From NCBI GenBank assembly GCA_937995835.1, contig CALKIV010000025.1, forward strand, positions 124,001 to 188,000: 64,000 nt of DNA, read 5' to 3'. Each line of letters starts with the position of its first letter. The stretch's first letter is position 1. The stretch comes from an uncultured Dysgonomonas sp. Lineage in GTDB: Bacteria > Bacteroidota > Bacteroidia > Bacteroidales > Dysgonomonadaceae. Both the position numbers and the translations under genes were made by a program. This document shows positions 50,084 to 59,068 of the stretch, in pieces. The notes under the pieces are model-generated. The model had not been told where the DNA came from. It saw nothing but the letters and a program-made list of their open reading frames with translations, and made no database searches.

Positions 50084-53000
50084 AGATAAACTACATCTGC
50101 ACGTCTATAAAGCCTCTGCCGGTTCGGGTAAAACACACCGACTGACGGAGGAGTACCTTACATTGCTCTTCGACAGCCCGATGGCCTATCGACACATCCT
50201 CGCCGTCACCTTTACCAATAAGGCAACCGATGAGATGAAAACGCGTATCATCACCGAACTGGCAAGGCTAGCCAAAGGCGAATCGTCGCCCTATGTAGCT
50301 ACTCTGTCTAAGAAGCTAAAGATGAATGAGAAGCAGTTGCAAAAAGACGCCAGAGATACACTGGTGCGTATCCTACACGACTATTCTGCTTTTTCGGTAA
50401 GTACTATTGACCGATTTTTCCAGCAAACCATGCGTGCTTTCACCCGTGAGATAGGACTTGGAGGGGGCTACAACGTGGAGCTAGATACCGACGGCGTGCT
50501 CACAGAGGCCATTGATTCCATGCTCTACGATCTGGAAAGACGAGACAACAAGATGCTCCTCGACTGGTTGATTCGCTTTTCGGAAGAAAAAGTGGAAAAT
50601 GGCGAAACTTGGAACATCAAAAATGATATACATTCTCTATCCTCCGAAATCTTCAAAGAGGGTTACAAAGCTTATAGCGATAAGGTTCAAGAAAATATTG
50701 AGGATAAGGAGCTGATGACCAATTATAAAGATATGCTATACAAGATGATAGCAATCTTCGACAACCAGTCCAAGCAGATTGGCACCAAGGGCATCAACAT
50801 TATGGATCGTTACGGATTGGCTCCCGACGACTTCAAGGGGGGCTCACGTTCTCCATTTTTCAACTTCCTGAAGTGGGCAAATGGTGAAGTGGCTGAACCG
50901 TCCAAGACTTTTGAAAAATTGGCTGACGAAGTTTCTGGCTGGTATACTGCCAAAACCGATAGTGGCACCAAAGCTAAAATCGAAGAGGCTTTTCCCGAAC
51001 TTAACAATGTTGTTAATGATGCCATAGTGCACTATGCCAACAGCAGAGCCTATCAGACGGCAAAGGAAATCAATAGATACTTCTTTGCCTTGGGCATCTT
51101 GGGCGATGTGGATAAAAAAGTGCGTGAGTATGCAGCTGAGAACAACATCATGCTGATCTCTGACACTACAGAGCTTTTGACCCGTATCATTGATGGTAGC
51201 GATACCCCTTTTGTTTACGAAAAAATTGGTACACATATCGATCATTATATGATTGATGAGTTTCAAGATACTTCGGGCATGCAGTGGGAGAATTTTAGAC
51301 CTTTGGTCAAGGACAGCCTTGCTGCGGGAAACGACAACTACATTGTGGGCGATGTGAAGCAAAGCATCTACCGTTGGCGAAATTCCGATTGGAAGTTGCT
51401 GGATTCGCAACTCGACATCGATTTCCAGTCCGAGGGCATAGACCATGAAACATTGGACACCAATTGGCGAAGTGGATACAACATTGTCAACTTCAACAAC
51501 GCCATTTTCACCCTTGGGGCTGACCTTTTGCAAGAAAACTACAACAAAGATCTGCCCGAAGACCTAGCAAATGCAAACACACAACGTTATTCCTCCAAAA
51601 TAAAGGATGCTTATAACGATCTTTTTCAGCATGTTCCTGAGAAAAATAAAGGGAATGCAGGGCACGTAAAAGTGCAGTTTGTGGACTCCGAAGAGTACAG
51701 CAGTTGGCAAGAATATGTACTCGATCAATTGCCTCAGCAGATCGAAGAGCTGCAAGATAGGGGTTATCGCCTCAAAGACATTGCCATCTTGGTGCGCACC
51801 AAAAAAGAGGGTGCCGAAATAGCCAATCGGCTGTTGCAATACAAGTCGCAGGTGGTAGATTCTAAATATAAATACGATATCATTTCCGATGAAGCATTGT
51901 TTATCAGCAGTGCTAAGAGCATCCGATTCATTGTTTCGTTGCTTCGTTATCTTCGCAACCCTTATGATGATTCGCTCAAGGCATTGGCTGTTTACGAATA
52001 CTTTAAATATAACGAGCAACTGAGCTCAAAGGATGCTTTGCAGAAGTATTTCTCAGACAAGGAAGATCTTCCCTCTGAGGTTTCAGCTCGGCTGAACGAA
52101 ATTCGTCAACAAGCACTTTACGAAATGGTGGAAGCTCTTTTTGAGCTCTTCAGTGGTGCTGTGGAAGAGGATGAGCAGGTCTATATGCAAGCTTTTCTGG
52201 ATATCGTTTTGGATTACACCATTCGCCACTCTTCCGATCTGGATGGCTTCCTTAGGTGGTGGGACGAGGTGGGAGTTAACAAAACCATTTTCACGCCCGA
52301 CGGACAAGATGCAATCAGGATTATGACCATCCATAAGTCTAAAGGACTTGGTTTCGAAGCTGTTATCATTCCCTTTTGCGATTGGGCGATCGATCATCGT
52401 CTGACCACTATTCTTTGGTGTCAGCCACAGATCGAACCCTTCGACCAGTTGCACCTAGTGCCTGTGAGGTATGGCAAGAAGCTGAGTAACACCATCTTTG
52501 AGGATGAATATTATAAAGAGAAACTTCATGCTTATATCGATAATATCAACGTGCTTTATGTGGCGTTTACCAGAGCCAAAAATGATCTGATTATCTTCTC
52601 CCCACTGACCAAACGCAAAGACTTATCAAATATCTCCTCCTTGCTGTGGAACTGTATCGACAGTGGAGTGACAACAGAGCAGGTGATTGATCTAAGCGAG
52701 AGTTTCGACGAAGAAGAACTAGCCTTGGAGCTCGGAAAAGACTATCTAAAAGTGCAAAAAGAAGAGGTGAGCGAGGTGGAAGAAATCTTGATTCAGCAAT
52801 TGCCAAGCATCTCGTTCGACGATAGACTGAAATTGGAGTTGAGCAACAAATATTTCTTTACCGATACAGGTTTGCGAGACTATGGAACACTGATGCACGA
52901 GGTGGTGAGCACCATCACCACGGTGGATGATGTGGAGCATGCCATCGAGAAATATTACATCTCCGGTGATGTTACCTTGGAGCAACGCAATGAGCTGAAT

Positions 53001-53294
53001 GTGATGCTCAAAAAGTTCTTATCGCGCGATCTGGTGGCTGATTGGTATTCGGGAGATTATCGAGTGCTCAATGAGGTGCAAATTTTGCAATCAGGGGGTA
53101 AGTTTCTTCGCCCCGATAGGGTGATGATAAAAGGAAAAGAAGCCATTGTGATTGACTATAAGTTTGGCGAAAAAGAAGACAAACGATACATCCGTCAGGT
53201 GAAAACATACATGAATTTGATCTCTAAGATTGGTTATCAGAATGTGAAGGGGTATATCTGTTACGTCAGGTTGGATAAGATCATAGAACTATAA
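50061..53294 (+). CDS. AddA-like UvrD-family helicase-nuclease
   Basis: 1077 aa from ATG 50061, which overlaps the SUI1 gene. Helicase motifs: YKASAGSGKTHRL (Walker A) near 15, DEFQDTSGMQW (II) near 400, VGDVKQSIYRWR (III) near 430, MTIHKSKGLGFE (V) near 755, and YVAFTRAKNDL (VI) near 834. A C-terminal PD-(D/E)xK-like nuclease core, PDRVMIKG...VIDYKFG, lies near 1015-1040. It probably resects double-strand breaks for recombination. No addB partner lies beside it. Confidence 0.9.
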   Translation: MSKQESSEDKLHLHVYKASAGSGKTHRLTEEYLTLLFDSPMAYRHILAVTFTNKATDEMKTRIITELARLAKGESSPYVATLSKKLKMNEKQLQKDARDTLVRILHDYSAFSVSTIDRFFQQTMRAFTREIGLGGGYNVELDTDGVLTEAIDSMLYDLERRDNKMLLDWLIRFSEEKVENGETWNIKNDIHSLSSEIFKEGYKAYSDKVQENIEDKELMTNYKDMLYKMIAIFDNQSKQIGTKGINIMDRYGLAPDDFKGGSRSPFFNFLKWANGEVAEPSKTFEKLADEVSGWYTAKTDSGTKAKIEEAFPELNNVVNDAIVHYANSRAYQTAKEINRYFFALGILGDVDKKVREYAAENNIMLISDTTELLTRIIDGSDTPFVYEKIGTHIDHYMIDEFQDTSGMQWENFRPLVKDSLAAGNDNYIVGDVKQSIYRWRNSDWKLLDSQLDIDFQSEGIDHETLDTNWRSGYNIVNFNNAIFTLGADLLQENYNKDLPEDLANANTQRYSSKIKDAYNDLFQHVPEKNKGNAGHVKVQFVDSEEYSSWQEYVLDQLPQQIEELQDRGYRLKDIAILVRTKKEGAEIANRLLQYKSQVVDSKYKYDIISDEALFISSAKSIRFIVSLLRYLRNPYDDSLKALAVYEYFKYNEQLSSKDALQKYFSDKEDLPSEVSARLNEIRQQALYEMVEALFELFSGAVEEDEQVYMQAFLDIVLDYTIRHSSDLDGFLRWWDEVGVNKTIFTPDGQDAIRIMTIHKSKGLGFEAVIIPFCDWAIDHRLTTILWCQPQIEPFDQLHLVPVRYGKKLSNTIFEDEYYKEKLHAYIDNINVLYVAFTRAKNDLIIFSPLTKRKDLSNISSLLWNCIDSGVTTEQVIDLSESFDEEELALELGKDYLKVQKEEVSEVEEILIQQLPSISFDDRLKLELSNKYFFTDTGLRDYGTLMHEVVSTITTVDDVEHAIEKYYISGDVTLEQRNELNVMLKKFLSRDLVADWYSGDYRVLNEVQILQSGGKFLRPDRVMIKGKEAIVIDYKFGEKEDKRYIRQVKTYMNLISKIGYQNVKGYICYVRLDKIIEL

Positions 53295-53320
53295 AGAGAC
53301 ATTGAAACTGTATAGAATTA

Positions 53321-53356
53321 AAAAAGATCGCTTCTTCAAACAGGAGCGATCTTTTT
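53321..53356. terminator. bidirectional terminator between helicase and porN
   Basis: AAAAAGATCGCTTC (53321-53334) and GGAGCGATCTTTTT (53343-53356) form a long stem with A-runs and T-runs on both sides. Confidence 0.92.
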
Positions 53357-53379
53357 ACTATTGTGTTTATGAAATTTAC

Positions 53380-54288
53380 TTATTTCAGATTTCTGAATTT
53401 TTCTAAATATTCTTTCAATTGATTTTCAGCCATTAGCTGTTGCTCCTTCAGCTCTTCAGGGCTCGAAGCATATTTCATCAAATTTCTGATTCCTATTTGA
53501 TAGATATCACCTTCATAGATTCTGGTACGTAGTACATCGAAAAGCGATATGTTATTTCCTAATTTGCTGACAGACGACAGTGCACCCGGTGTAATTGCTT
53601 TGTGCAGATAAGGTGCTACTCGGTCTACATGTACCCAAAAAAGTGGTGTTTTTAGTACAGCTACATCTAAAAAATCGTAAGACTCTTGGTGATGCAATAC
53701 CGGACAAATAGCCACAGGGATAACATCTGCTTTGCCTGTGCGTTGATCAAAAATCCATCTTTCTTTGATGTAGTACGATTTTACATCGCTTGCCGGTAGG
53801 TCAAATCTGCTGAATGAAAGCGTATTGTCCAATCGGATTGTAAATGGAATATTGTTGAGATCAAGAATCTCAGGCAAGGTGATTTTCCCTTTTTCCTCTA
53901 TGGTAATGGCATCTGAGTCGAAACGATAAGCCTCGATTTCGCCTCTGTTTAATAGGTTTAATAACAATGAAAACAGGTTGACATAATCTTTGCCACTTTC
54001 GTTAGGTAGAAAGAAAGCTGCATTGTTAGCATGCGTTTCATCTACTATGCGATAGACATCTCGAGACCAAGTTGCTGTGCTAAAATCATTCATCGCACTC
54101 TCTAGCAAGAACGATTCACGCGAAGCGACAATAGATGCACGCTCTTCTGCCGAATATTTTTCAGCCACTTCTTCCTTTGTCATTCTGTTGTCCAACCTCG
54201 ATGGTTGTTCCTGACCACTGACTGTTTGCAGAGCAAACGGGCTTACTAGTAGGAAGGCGCCCATTAATGTTGATAAAATTAATCTCAT
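53380..54288 (-). CDS. porN: type IX secretion ring protein PorN/GldN
   Basis: 302 aa. Signal peptide (1-25, ending TVSGQ). The GldN family pattern is present: WSRDVYRIVDETHANNAAFF, VKSYYIKERWIFDQRTGKA and VAICPVLHHQ. In P. gingivalis PorN binds PorK in periplasmic rings below the outer membrane. It is the last gene of the por operon. Confidence 0.9.
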   Translation of the reverse strand: MRLILSTLMGAFLLVSPFALQTVSGQEQPSRLDNRMTKEEVAEKYSAEERASIVASRESFLLESAMNDFSTATWSRDVYRIVDETHANNAAFFLPNESGKDYVNLFSLLLNLLNRGEIEAYRFDSDAITIEEKGKITLPEILDLNNIPFTIRLDNTLSFSRFDLPASDVKSYYIKERWIFDQRTGKADVIPVAICPVLHHQESYDFLDVAVLKTPLFWVHVDRVAPYLHKAITPGALSSVSKLGNNISLFDVLRTRIYEGDIYQIGIRNLMKYASSPEELKEQQLMAENQLKEYLEKFRNLK

Positions 54289-54323
54289 ATGATTAGGTTT
54301 TGATAAGATTAGGTTCTGTTGCT

Positions 54324-55883
54324 TTAATTGATTATCAGCTGCATTGGTGGTATTTCCCTTTGCGTTCCATCGGGACCTATCACCATAATGCTGGCTATAA
54401 ACATCGTTTTCCCTCTTGCTACTTTCTTGATTTGTTCAAGTTGTCTTGCAGAGAAGTTGGCTCCGTTCGACATTTCGGGGGCTATATTTCCCATGGCATC
54501 TATCTGGAACATTCTGAAACTTGTCACTGTAAATTGTAGATCCAGAATACCATCATCTAAGGCTGCCTTAATACCTCCAGCACTAAGAATAGCTGATTTA
54601 GAAATAACACCACGTTTGATACGTTTTACTGTTCCAGTATTATCTTTAATTTCTATATACGCAGTAGGATCAGGTAATTGGCGCACTCTAAAGGTCTTGC
54701 TCAATGTTTGAGTTCTGCCATTTTCGCCTCTGATGCTCACGTTGATCACCATATTTTGACCCACTTTGCTAGGCTTGGCTATCCACTCAGCGCCTTTGGC
54801 TACCAAGGAGCCTCCTGTTGCCGATGCAGAGATATTTTCTCTTACTACACCCGGTACGGAAATGCTCAATGGGTTGTCATAGTTGGCATATAGCACATCC
54901 ATCAATAGAGGAGCTACGGTCACCATTGGTTCTATCACTGTAAACTCTTCCGAGAATTCTTTTCTTATTTCGTTTCCGTCGCGACTCATCATGCTGATGA
55001 ATCCACTGATTTTATTTTTTCCTAAAGTAGTTGCTGCACTAACGAATTTACTTCCGTTTTCTTCTGCTAACTCATTTCCGTTAACTACAATCTTTGGACG
55101 TTGAGTAGAGTCTACTGCTGCCAAAATGATGTCAGCCTCGTAGTTTGTTCCTCTCATCACAATCTTTGAACTTGGCACCACAAAAGCCTCTAGCTTGTTG
55201 ACACGTAAGTCTGCGATGTCTATTTCTTTTATAATTGTGCTCAAAACTTCTCCTTCAGCTTGGCGAATGTTTGATTGCACCTCAGTCAAAAAAGTGATGG
55301 TGGCAATAGAAGGCATTGCCTCAAACGAAGCTTGCTCCCAATTGGCATTGTCCATTCTTTTTCTCTTTTTGCTGACTTGTGTAGAAAGTGAATTACGAAT
55401 AATGTCTTGCTTGCTACTGTCTGCAATCATCTCCACAATGTTGTCTCTATAGCTTTGTATAGCCAATCTTAGCTTTTTACCATGACCGTTTGGTCCTAAC
55501 ATCACCACGGACGAAGCATCTAAATTGTCTCTGGCTACTATGTTGTCTATGTCAGCTCCCTTGCCGTCAGATTTGTCTGCAATCTCTTGTTTTAGAAAAT
55601 TGATGTACTGAAATAATGAGTCCGACTTGTTGCTCACCGCTCTCGACTTTTCATGCGCCGAAGCTGTTTTTTCGGGAGCCATTTCGTAAGACAAGTTCAG
55701 TTCATTATATATCTGTGCATTCCTCTTCTCTGTGTTCTCGAGGGTAGCCTGCAATCGTTCTTTAATCAGTTCGAAGCTATCTATAACTTCTTCCGGATAA
55801 TTTATAGCAAGCATAGCTATAAATACTAAGTACATCAGATTGATCATCCTCTGTCTAGTGTTCCGTTTATTTCGTCTTGCCAT
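54324..55883 (-). CDS. porM: type IX secretion motor protein PorM/GldM
   Basis: 519 aa. The N-terminus has the family motif QRMINLMYLVFIAMLAINYPEEV with the inner-membrane helix (about 13-32). A long periplasmic part with helical and Ig-like domains follows (about 40-519). PorM forms the shaft that passes PMF-driven motion from PorL toward the PorK/N ring. It is 35 bp upstream of porN. Confidence 0.94.
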   Translation of the reverse strand: MARRNKRNTRQRMINLMYLVFIAMLAINYPEEVIDSFELIKERLQATLENTEKRNAQIYNELNLSYEMAPEKTASAHEKSRAVSNKSDSLFQYINFLKQEIADKSDGKGADIDNIVARDNLDASSVVMLGPNGHGKKLRLAIQSYRDNIVEMIADSSKQDIIRNSLSTQVSKKRKRMDNANWEQASFEAMPSIATITFLTEVQSNIRQAEGEVLSTIIKEIDIADLRVNKLEAFVVPSSKIVMRGTNYEADIILAAVDSTQRPKIVVNGNELAEENGSKFVSAATTLGKNKISGFISMMSRDGNEIRKEFSEEFTVIEPMVTVAPLLMDVLYANYDNPLSISVPGVVRENISASATGGSLVAKGAEWIAKPSKVGQNMVINVSIRGENGRTQTLSKTFRVRQLPDPTAYIEIKDNTGTVKRIKRGVISKSAILSAGGIKAALDDGILDLQFTVTSFRMFQIDAMGNIAPEMSNGANFSARQLEQIKKVARGKTMFIASIMVIGPDGTQREIPPMQLIIN

Positions 55884-55935
55884 CTTCTTGTTTTAAATAG
55901 GTTTTTTCTAAAAGATTTTTCTTCTCAGGGAGATT

Positions 55936-56763
55936 TTAAATAGTTGGATTGTATCCTCCTCCACCTCCGGCGTTCATCGCTTGGAGCAATCTTGCATAAA
56001 CCTTATTTAGTTCTTGAATTTGTCTTGTCATCTTTTCGTTTTCTTGTTTGAAGGCACTACTGTCCATCACAGTATTGTCATACAGACTACGAATTCTCTC
56101 CAAACTTTCGTTGATATATTTGATGGTGTTCATTTGGTCGGCTATCGATTGCATTTGTGCTTCATACACAGCGTTGATATTGGTCACGTGATCGTTCAGA
56201 TTCTTGATGTTCTCGGAGAATCCTACGCTGTTGGCTGATACACCTTGTGTGCTATCTGATATGGTTTTATAGCTTCCAAGTAGCGATTGCGTAACATCGT
56301 TGAGTGTAAGAATTACTTTGCCAAATTCTTCCATGCCCTTGGCCGCATTGTCCATGTGTTCTACATACTCCGGTGAAAACTTGCTCGGATCGTATGGCCC
56401 GGTATTTCCCAGCACGATGTTGCCACCTGCAAAGCCAGAAACTCCACTGACAGATCCACCACCTTCGCCTCCAACGGTTCCGGTTGCACCGCCTGTGCCT
56501 CCAATAACGGCTACTCCTCCTGCTTGAGAACTTTCTTCGTAATCTACTTGATCGTTGTCGAATGCTGAGATCGCAAATACAAAGGCTTCTGTCACCATCC
56601 CAATCACCAATAGTTCATTACCGAATGGTAAGTGAATGATTTTGGCTAGTGCACCGATGATAACGATGGATGCACCAAAGCTATAAAGCATATTGAAAAA
56701 CTTGCGTCCTGTTCTGCTAGCTAAAAAAGCTGCTAAATTATTCTGTTTCTTTTCTTTGTCCAT
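55936..56763 (-). CDS. porL: type IX secretion motor protein PorL/GldL
   Basis: 275 aa. Two transmembrane helices (about 22-42 and 51-67); the second carries Glu59 in GMVTEAFVFAIS, the predicted proton-path residue. A glycine-rich linker follows (VGGEGGGSVSGVSG, about 85-115), then a cytoplasmic coiled-coil domain. Together with PorM it forms the T9SS rotary motor. Confidence 0.93.
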   Translation of the reverse strand: MDKEKKQNNLAAFLASRTGRKFFNMLYSFGASIVIIGALAKIIHLPFGNELLVIGMVTEAFVFAISAFDNDQVDYEESSQAGGVAVIGGTGGATGTVGGEGGGSVSGVSGFAGGNIVLGNTGPYDPSKFSPEYVEHMDNAAKGMEEFGKVILTLNDVTQSLLGSYKTISDSTQGVSANSVGFSENIKNLNDHVTNINAVYEAQMQSIADQMNTIKYINESLERIRSLYDNTVMDSSAFKQENEKMTRQIQELNKVYARLLQAMNAGGGGGYNPTI

Positions 56764-56819
56764 TTCTGCGATTGTTTTGATTAAAGTCCTTATTGGATAT
56801 TAACTGCTTTTAGGTGACT

Positions 56820-58220
56820 TTATTGCATTTGTCCTTTAGAATCTATACCCCAAGATCTCACACATCTGAATCCTATGTACGATCTTGCTTTATATTGATA
56901 TTCCACAGCACGAACGTCTGCACGAATAAATCTTTCTGAATCTTTCCACGATCCACCTTTCACCACTTTGCGTTTCAAGATGTCGGGGTCTGAAATCACA
57001 GCCCTGTAACTGAAGTCAGGATTGATTTCGTCTGCCATCTTGTCGATGGATTCTGTATAGGTTGTTGTGGTCCATTCTGCCACGTTGCCAGCCATGTCAT
57101 ATAGTCCGAATCTATTCTTTTCGAATGATTTAACTTCGGCAACCAAGTCTTTCAGGTTTTTTGAGTCTCTGAAGTTAGAGTTAGCCTTTCCTTTCGAGTT
57201 ATGAGTACCATCCGAAATCCAAGGAAATTTATGATCAGAGCGTCCGTTGCGTGCAGCAAACTCCCACTCGGCCTCTGTAGGCAGTCTGTAAGGTTCGAAA
57301 CCTGTCTGAGCATAATTCGGATTAGCATCCTGATGCATTCTGGTTCTCCATGCACAGTAAGCATCTGCTTGTTCCCAAGAGATTCCTACCACAGGATAGT
57401 CGTCGAATGCTTTAGCCATGAAATAGTTCTTCACATATTGCTCGTTTTTGGCATTTGAAAAGTCTGTCATCCAAGCCAAAACGTCTGGATATACATCAAT
57501 AACATAGGTGTTGGTAAAATCAGCTTTCGATCCACGAGAAACTCTGCTCAATGTTCTCTTAATCACATTTCCTAATCCATCGGCATAGGCTGTATCTTTT
57601 GACACCATGATTGTAGCCTTTTCATTCTTTTGCATTTCTGCCAAGAATGCATAGTAGCTTTTAGAATCAAACCACTCGTATTGATATTTCAAGAGACGCG
57701 TATTCATCTTAGCCTCGTCAGGAGCATAAGCCGAAGGAGTCATCACTGTGTTGATGATCAGTTCTTCTACTTCGTTAGGGTTGCCCCAAGGGATAGATTT
57801 TCTCCAGTTCAGTGGATAGTATTGATCAGGGTCATCACCTTTTCGAGGTTTTACTCTGTATGAAGCATCAGCGCCAAAACTTGGGTGTGCTAGTAGGGTT
57901 CGGATAATAGAGTCTCTAACCCAGTAAACAAATTCTCGATACTGACTATTTGTTACCTCTGTCTCGTCCATCCAAAATGGGCTAACTGTAACTGTTTTAG
58001 TGGGAAGCGAATCTCCAAAAAGAGGATCTCCAGATCCAATCTCTATATTTCCTCCTTTGATTAACATCATGTCGTCTCTAAGCTTAGACTTTGTGATGTC
58101 TTCTTTCATTTCTTTTTCGATAGATAATATTTCAGCATTTACATTTTGCGTGCAAATGAGGTATGCAGAAAATGCTAAGAAAATAATTATCAGTGCAGTA
58201 ACAGATTGTTTTTTATTCAT
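56820..58220 (-). CDS. porK: type IX secretion ring protein PorK/GldK (FGE-like)
   Basis: 466 aa from ATG 58220. A sulfatase-modifying-factor-like domain (about 50-460) has MMLIKGGNIEIGSGDPLFGD, FWMDETEVTNSQYREFV, LPTEAEWEFAARNGRS and GGSWKDSERFIRADVRAVE. It lacks the FGE catalytic cysteine context and is structural in T9SS. The signal peptide has Cys in AYLICTQNVNA, which is not a standard lipobox. It is the first gene of porK-L-M-N, and no porP lies upstream. Confidence 0.9.
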   Translation of the reverse strand: MNKKQSVTALIIIFLAFSAYLICTQNVNAEILSIEKEMKEDITKSKLRDDMMLIKGGNIEIGSGDPLFGDSLPTKTVTVSPFWMDETEVTNSQYREFVYWVRDSIIRTLLAHPSFGADASYRVKPRKGDDPDQYYPLNWRKSIPWGNPNEVEELIINTVMTPSAYAPDEAKMNTRLLKYQYEWFDSKSYYAFLAEMQKNEKATIMVSKDTAYADGLGNVIKRTLSRVSRGSKADFTNTYVIDVYPDVLAWMTDFSNAKNEQYVKNYFMAKAFDDYPVVGISWEQADAYCAWRTRMHQDANPNYAQTGFEPYRLPTEAEWEFAARNGRSDHKFPWISDGTHNSKGKANSNFRDSKNLKDLVAEVKSFEKNRFGLYDMAGNVAEWTTTTYTESIDKMADEINPDFSYRAVISDPDILKRKVVKGGSWKDSERFIRADVRAVEYQYKARSYIGFRCVRSWGIDSKGQMQ

Positions 58221-58460
58221 AAAGCTGTCATTATTACCGAGGTGCATATTTCTATCCCGCCAAAGAGTGTTGTTTTAGGTCGAAATACATTATTACCAAT
58301 GTAATAGTTTCTAGTATTTCTAAAAGTTTACCGTCTTTGTGTGTTTGAATATGCTAAAACGCTGATATTTTTTTTCAAAATATCCCATTTGAGATTACTT
58401 TTAATTTCAAATAGTTCGTTTTATTTCTTTTTTGTTGAACTATATTTGATTAGGTATCGG

Positions 58461-58492
58461 CAAAGTTATCAAAAAAAAGAAATATAAGTCAA
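58461..58492 (-). promoter_or_regulatory. candidate promoter of the por operon
   Basis: On the minus strand TTG (58492-58490), 21-bp spacer, then TAACTTTG (58468-58461). It would leave a leader of about 235 nt before porK. Confidence 0.4.
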
Positions 58493-58984
58493 CTTTTTAG
58501 GTTAAATAATTGTCTCTAAAGTTCATTTTTAGATATGTTGTATATCACTTTATTCATAAAAGTGAATATTTGTTGATAACTATGTGCTGAATTATTTCTT
58601 TTAGTTGAAATTTTGTATTACATAATTCGTCTCTGAAATGTTTTTTTAGAACAACTCTGTTTAAATATTATACGGATGAATTAGAATTTATTGATGATGA
58701 TATTTTAATTATTGATCTGTTATTATTTTAATTTGAAATAGTGAATTATAATATGTTGATTATAATTGCGTTTGACATAACTGTTAATTGATGATAGTTT
58801 TCCTGTTAGGAGAATCTTTTATTATTATATAGATATCAAATAGACTGAAGTGTGTTGTCTTGAAGGATGTGCAATCTCTTCGGAGTGGCTTGTTTGTAGT
58901 GTGTTAATTTATTTGCTCAGGTGCTTTTGTTAATTCTATGTTTGGTGTGTCTTTTATTAACAAATAGACGAAATAAGGCATGAA

Positions 58985-59018
58985 AAAAGGTCGTTGTTAC
59001 AATTAACAACGACCTTTT
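58985..59018 (-). terminator. terminator of nifJ
   Basis: AAAAGGTCGTTGTTA (58985-58999) and TAACAACGACCTTTT (59004-59018) form a perfect 15-bp stem with a 4-nt loop. The minus strand continues as a T-run. Confidence 0.96.
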
Positions 59019-59068
59019 ATATTGAGTCAGAGAGCTTCTAATTGCTCAAAAGCTCTAGTCTTTTTAGC

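Larger units (their letters stand above)
58248..59068 (-). other. 821-bp AT-rich gene-free stretch upstream of porK
   Basis: No reading frame worth calling in either direction. It contains a possible porK promoter on the minus strand (TTG 58492-58490, 21 bp, TAACTTTG 58468-58461). It also has two small inverted repeats: TACATT...AATGTA (58286-58303) and TCACTTT...AAAGTGA (58547-58567). The nifJ terminator lies at 58985-59018. In related genomes porP often sits at this position. Confidence 0.6.

Noticed and set aside
56820..58220. Formylglycine-generating enzyme activity for PorK
   Set aside because: The domain is FGE-like, but the gene is part of porK-L-M-N and the catalytic cysteine context is not evident. 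A structural role is the better call.
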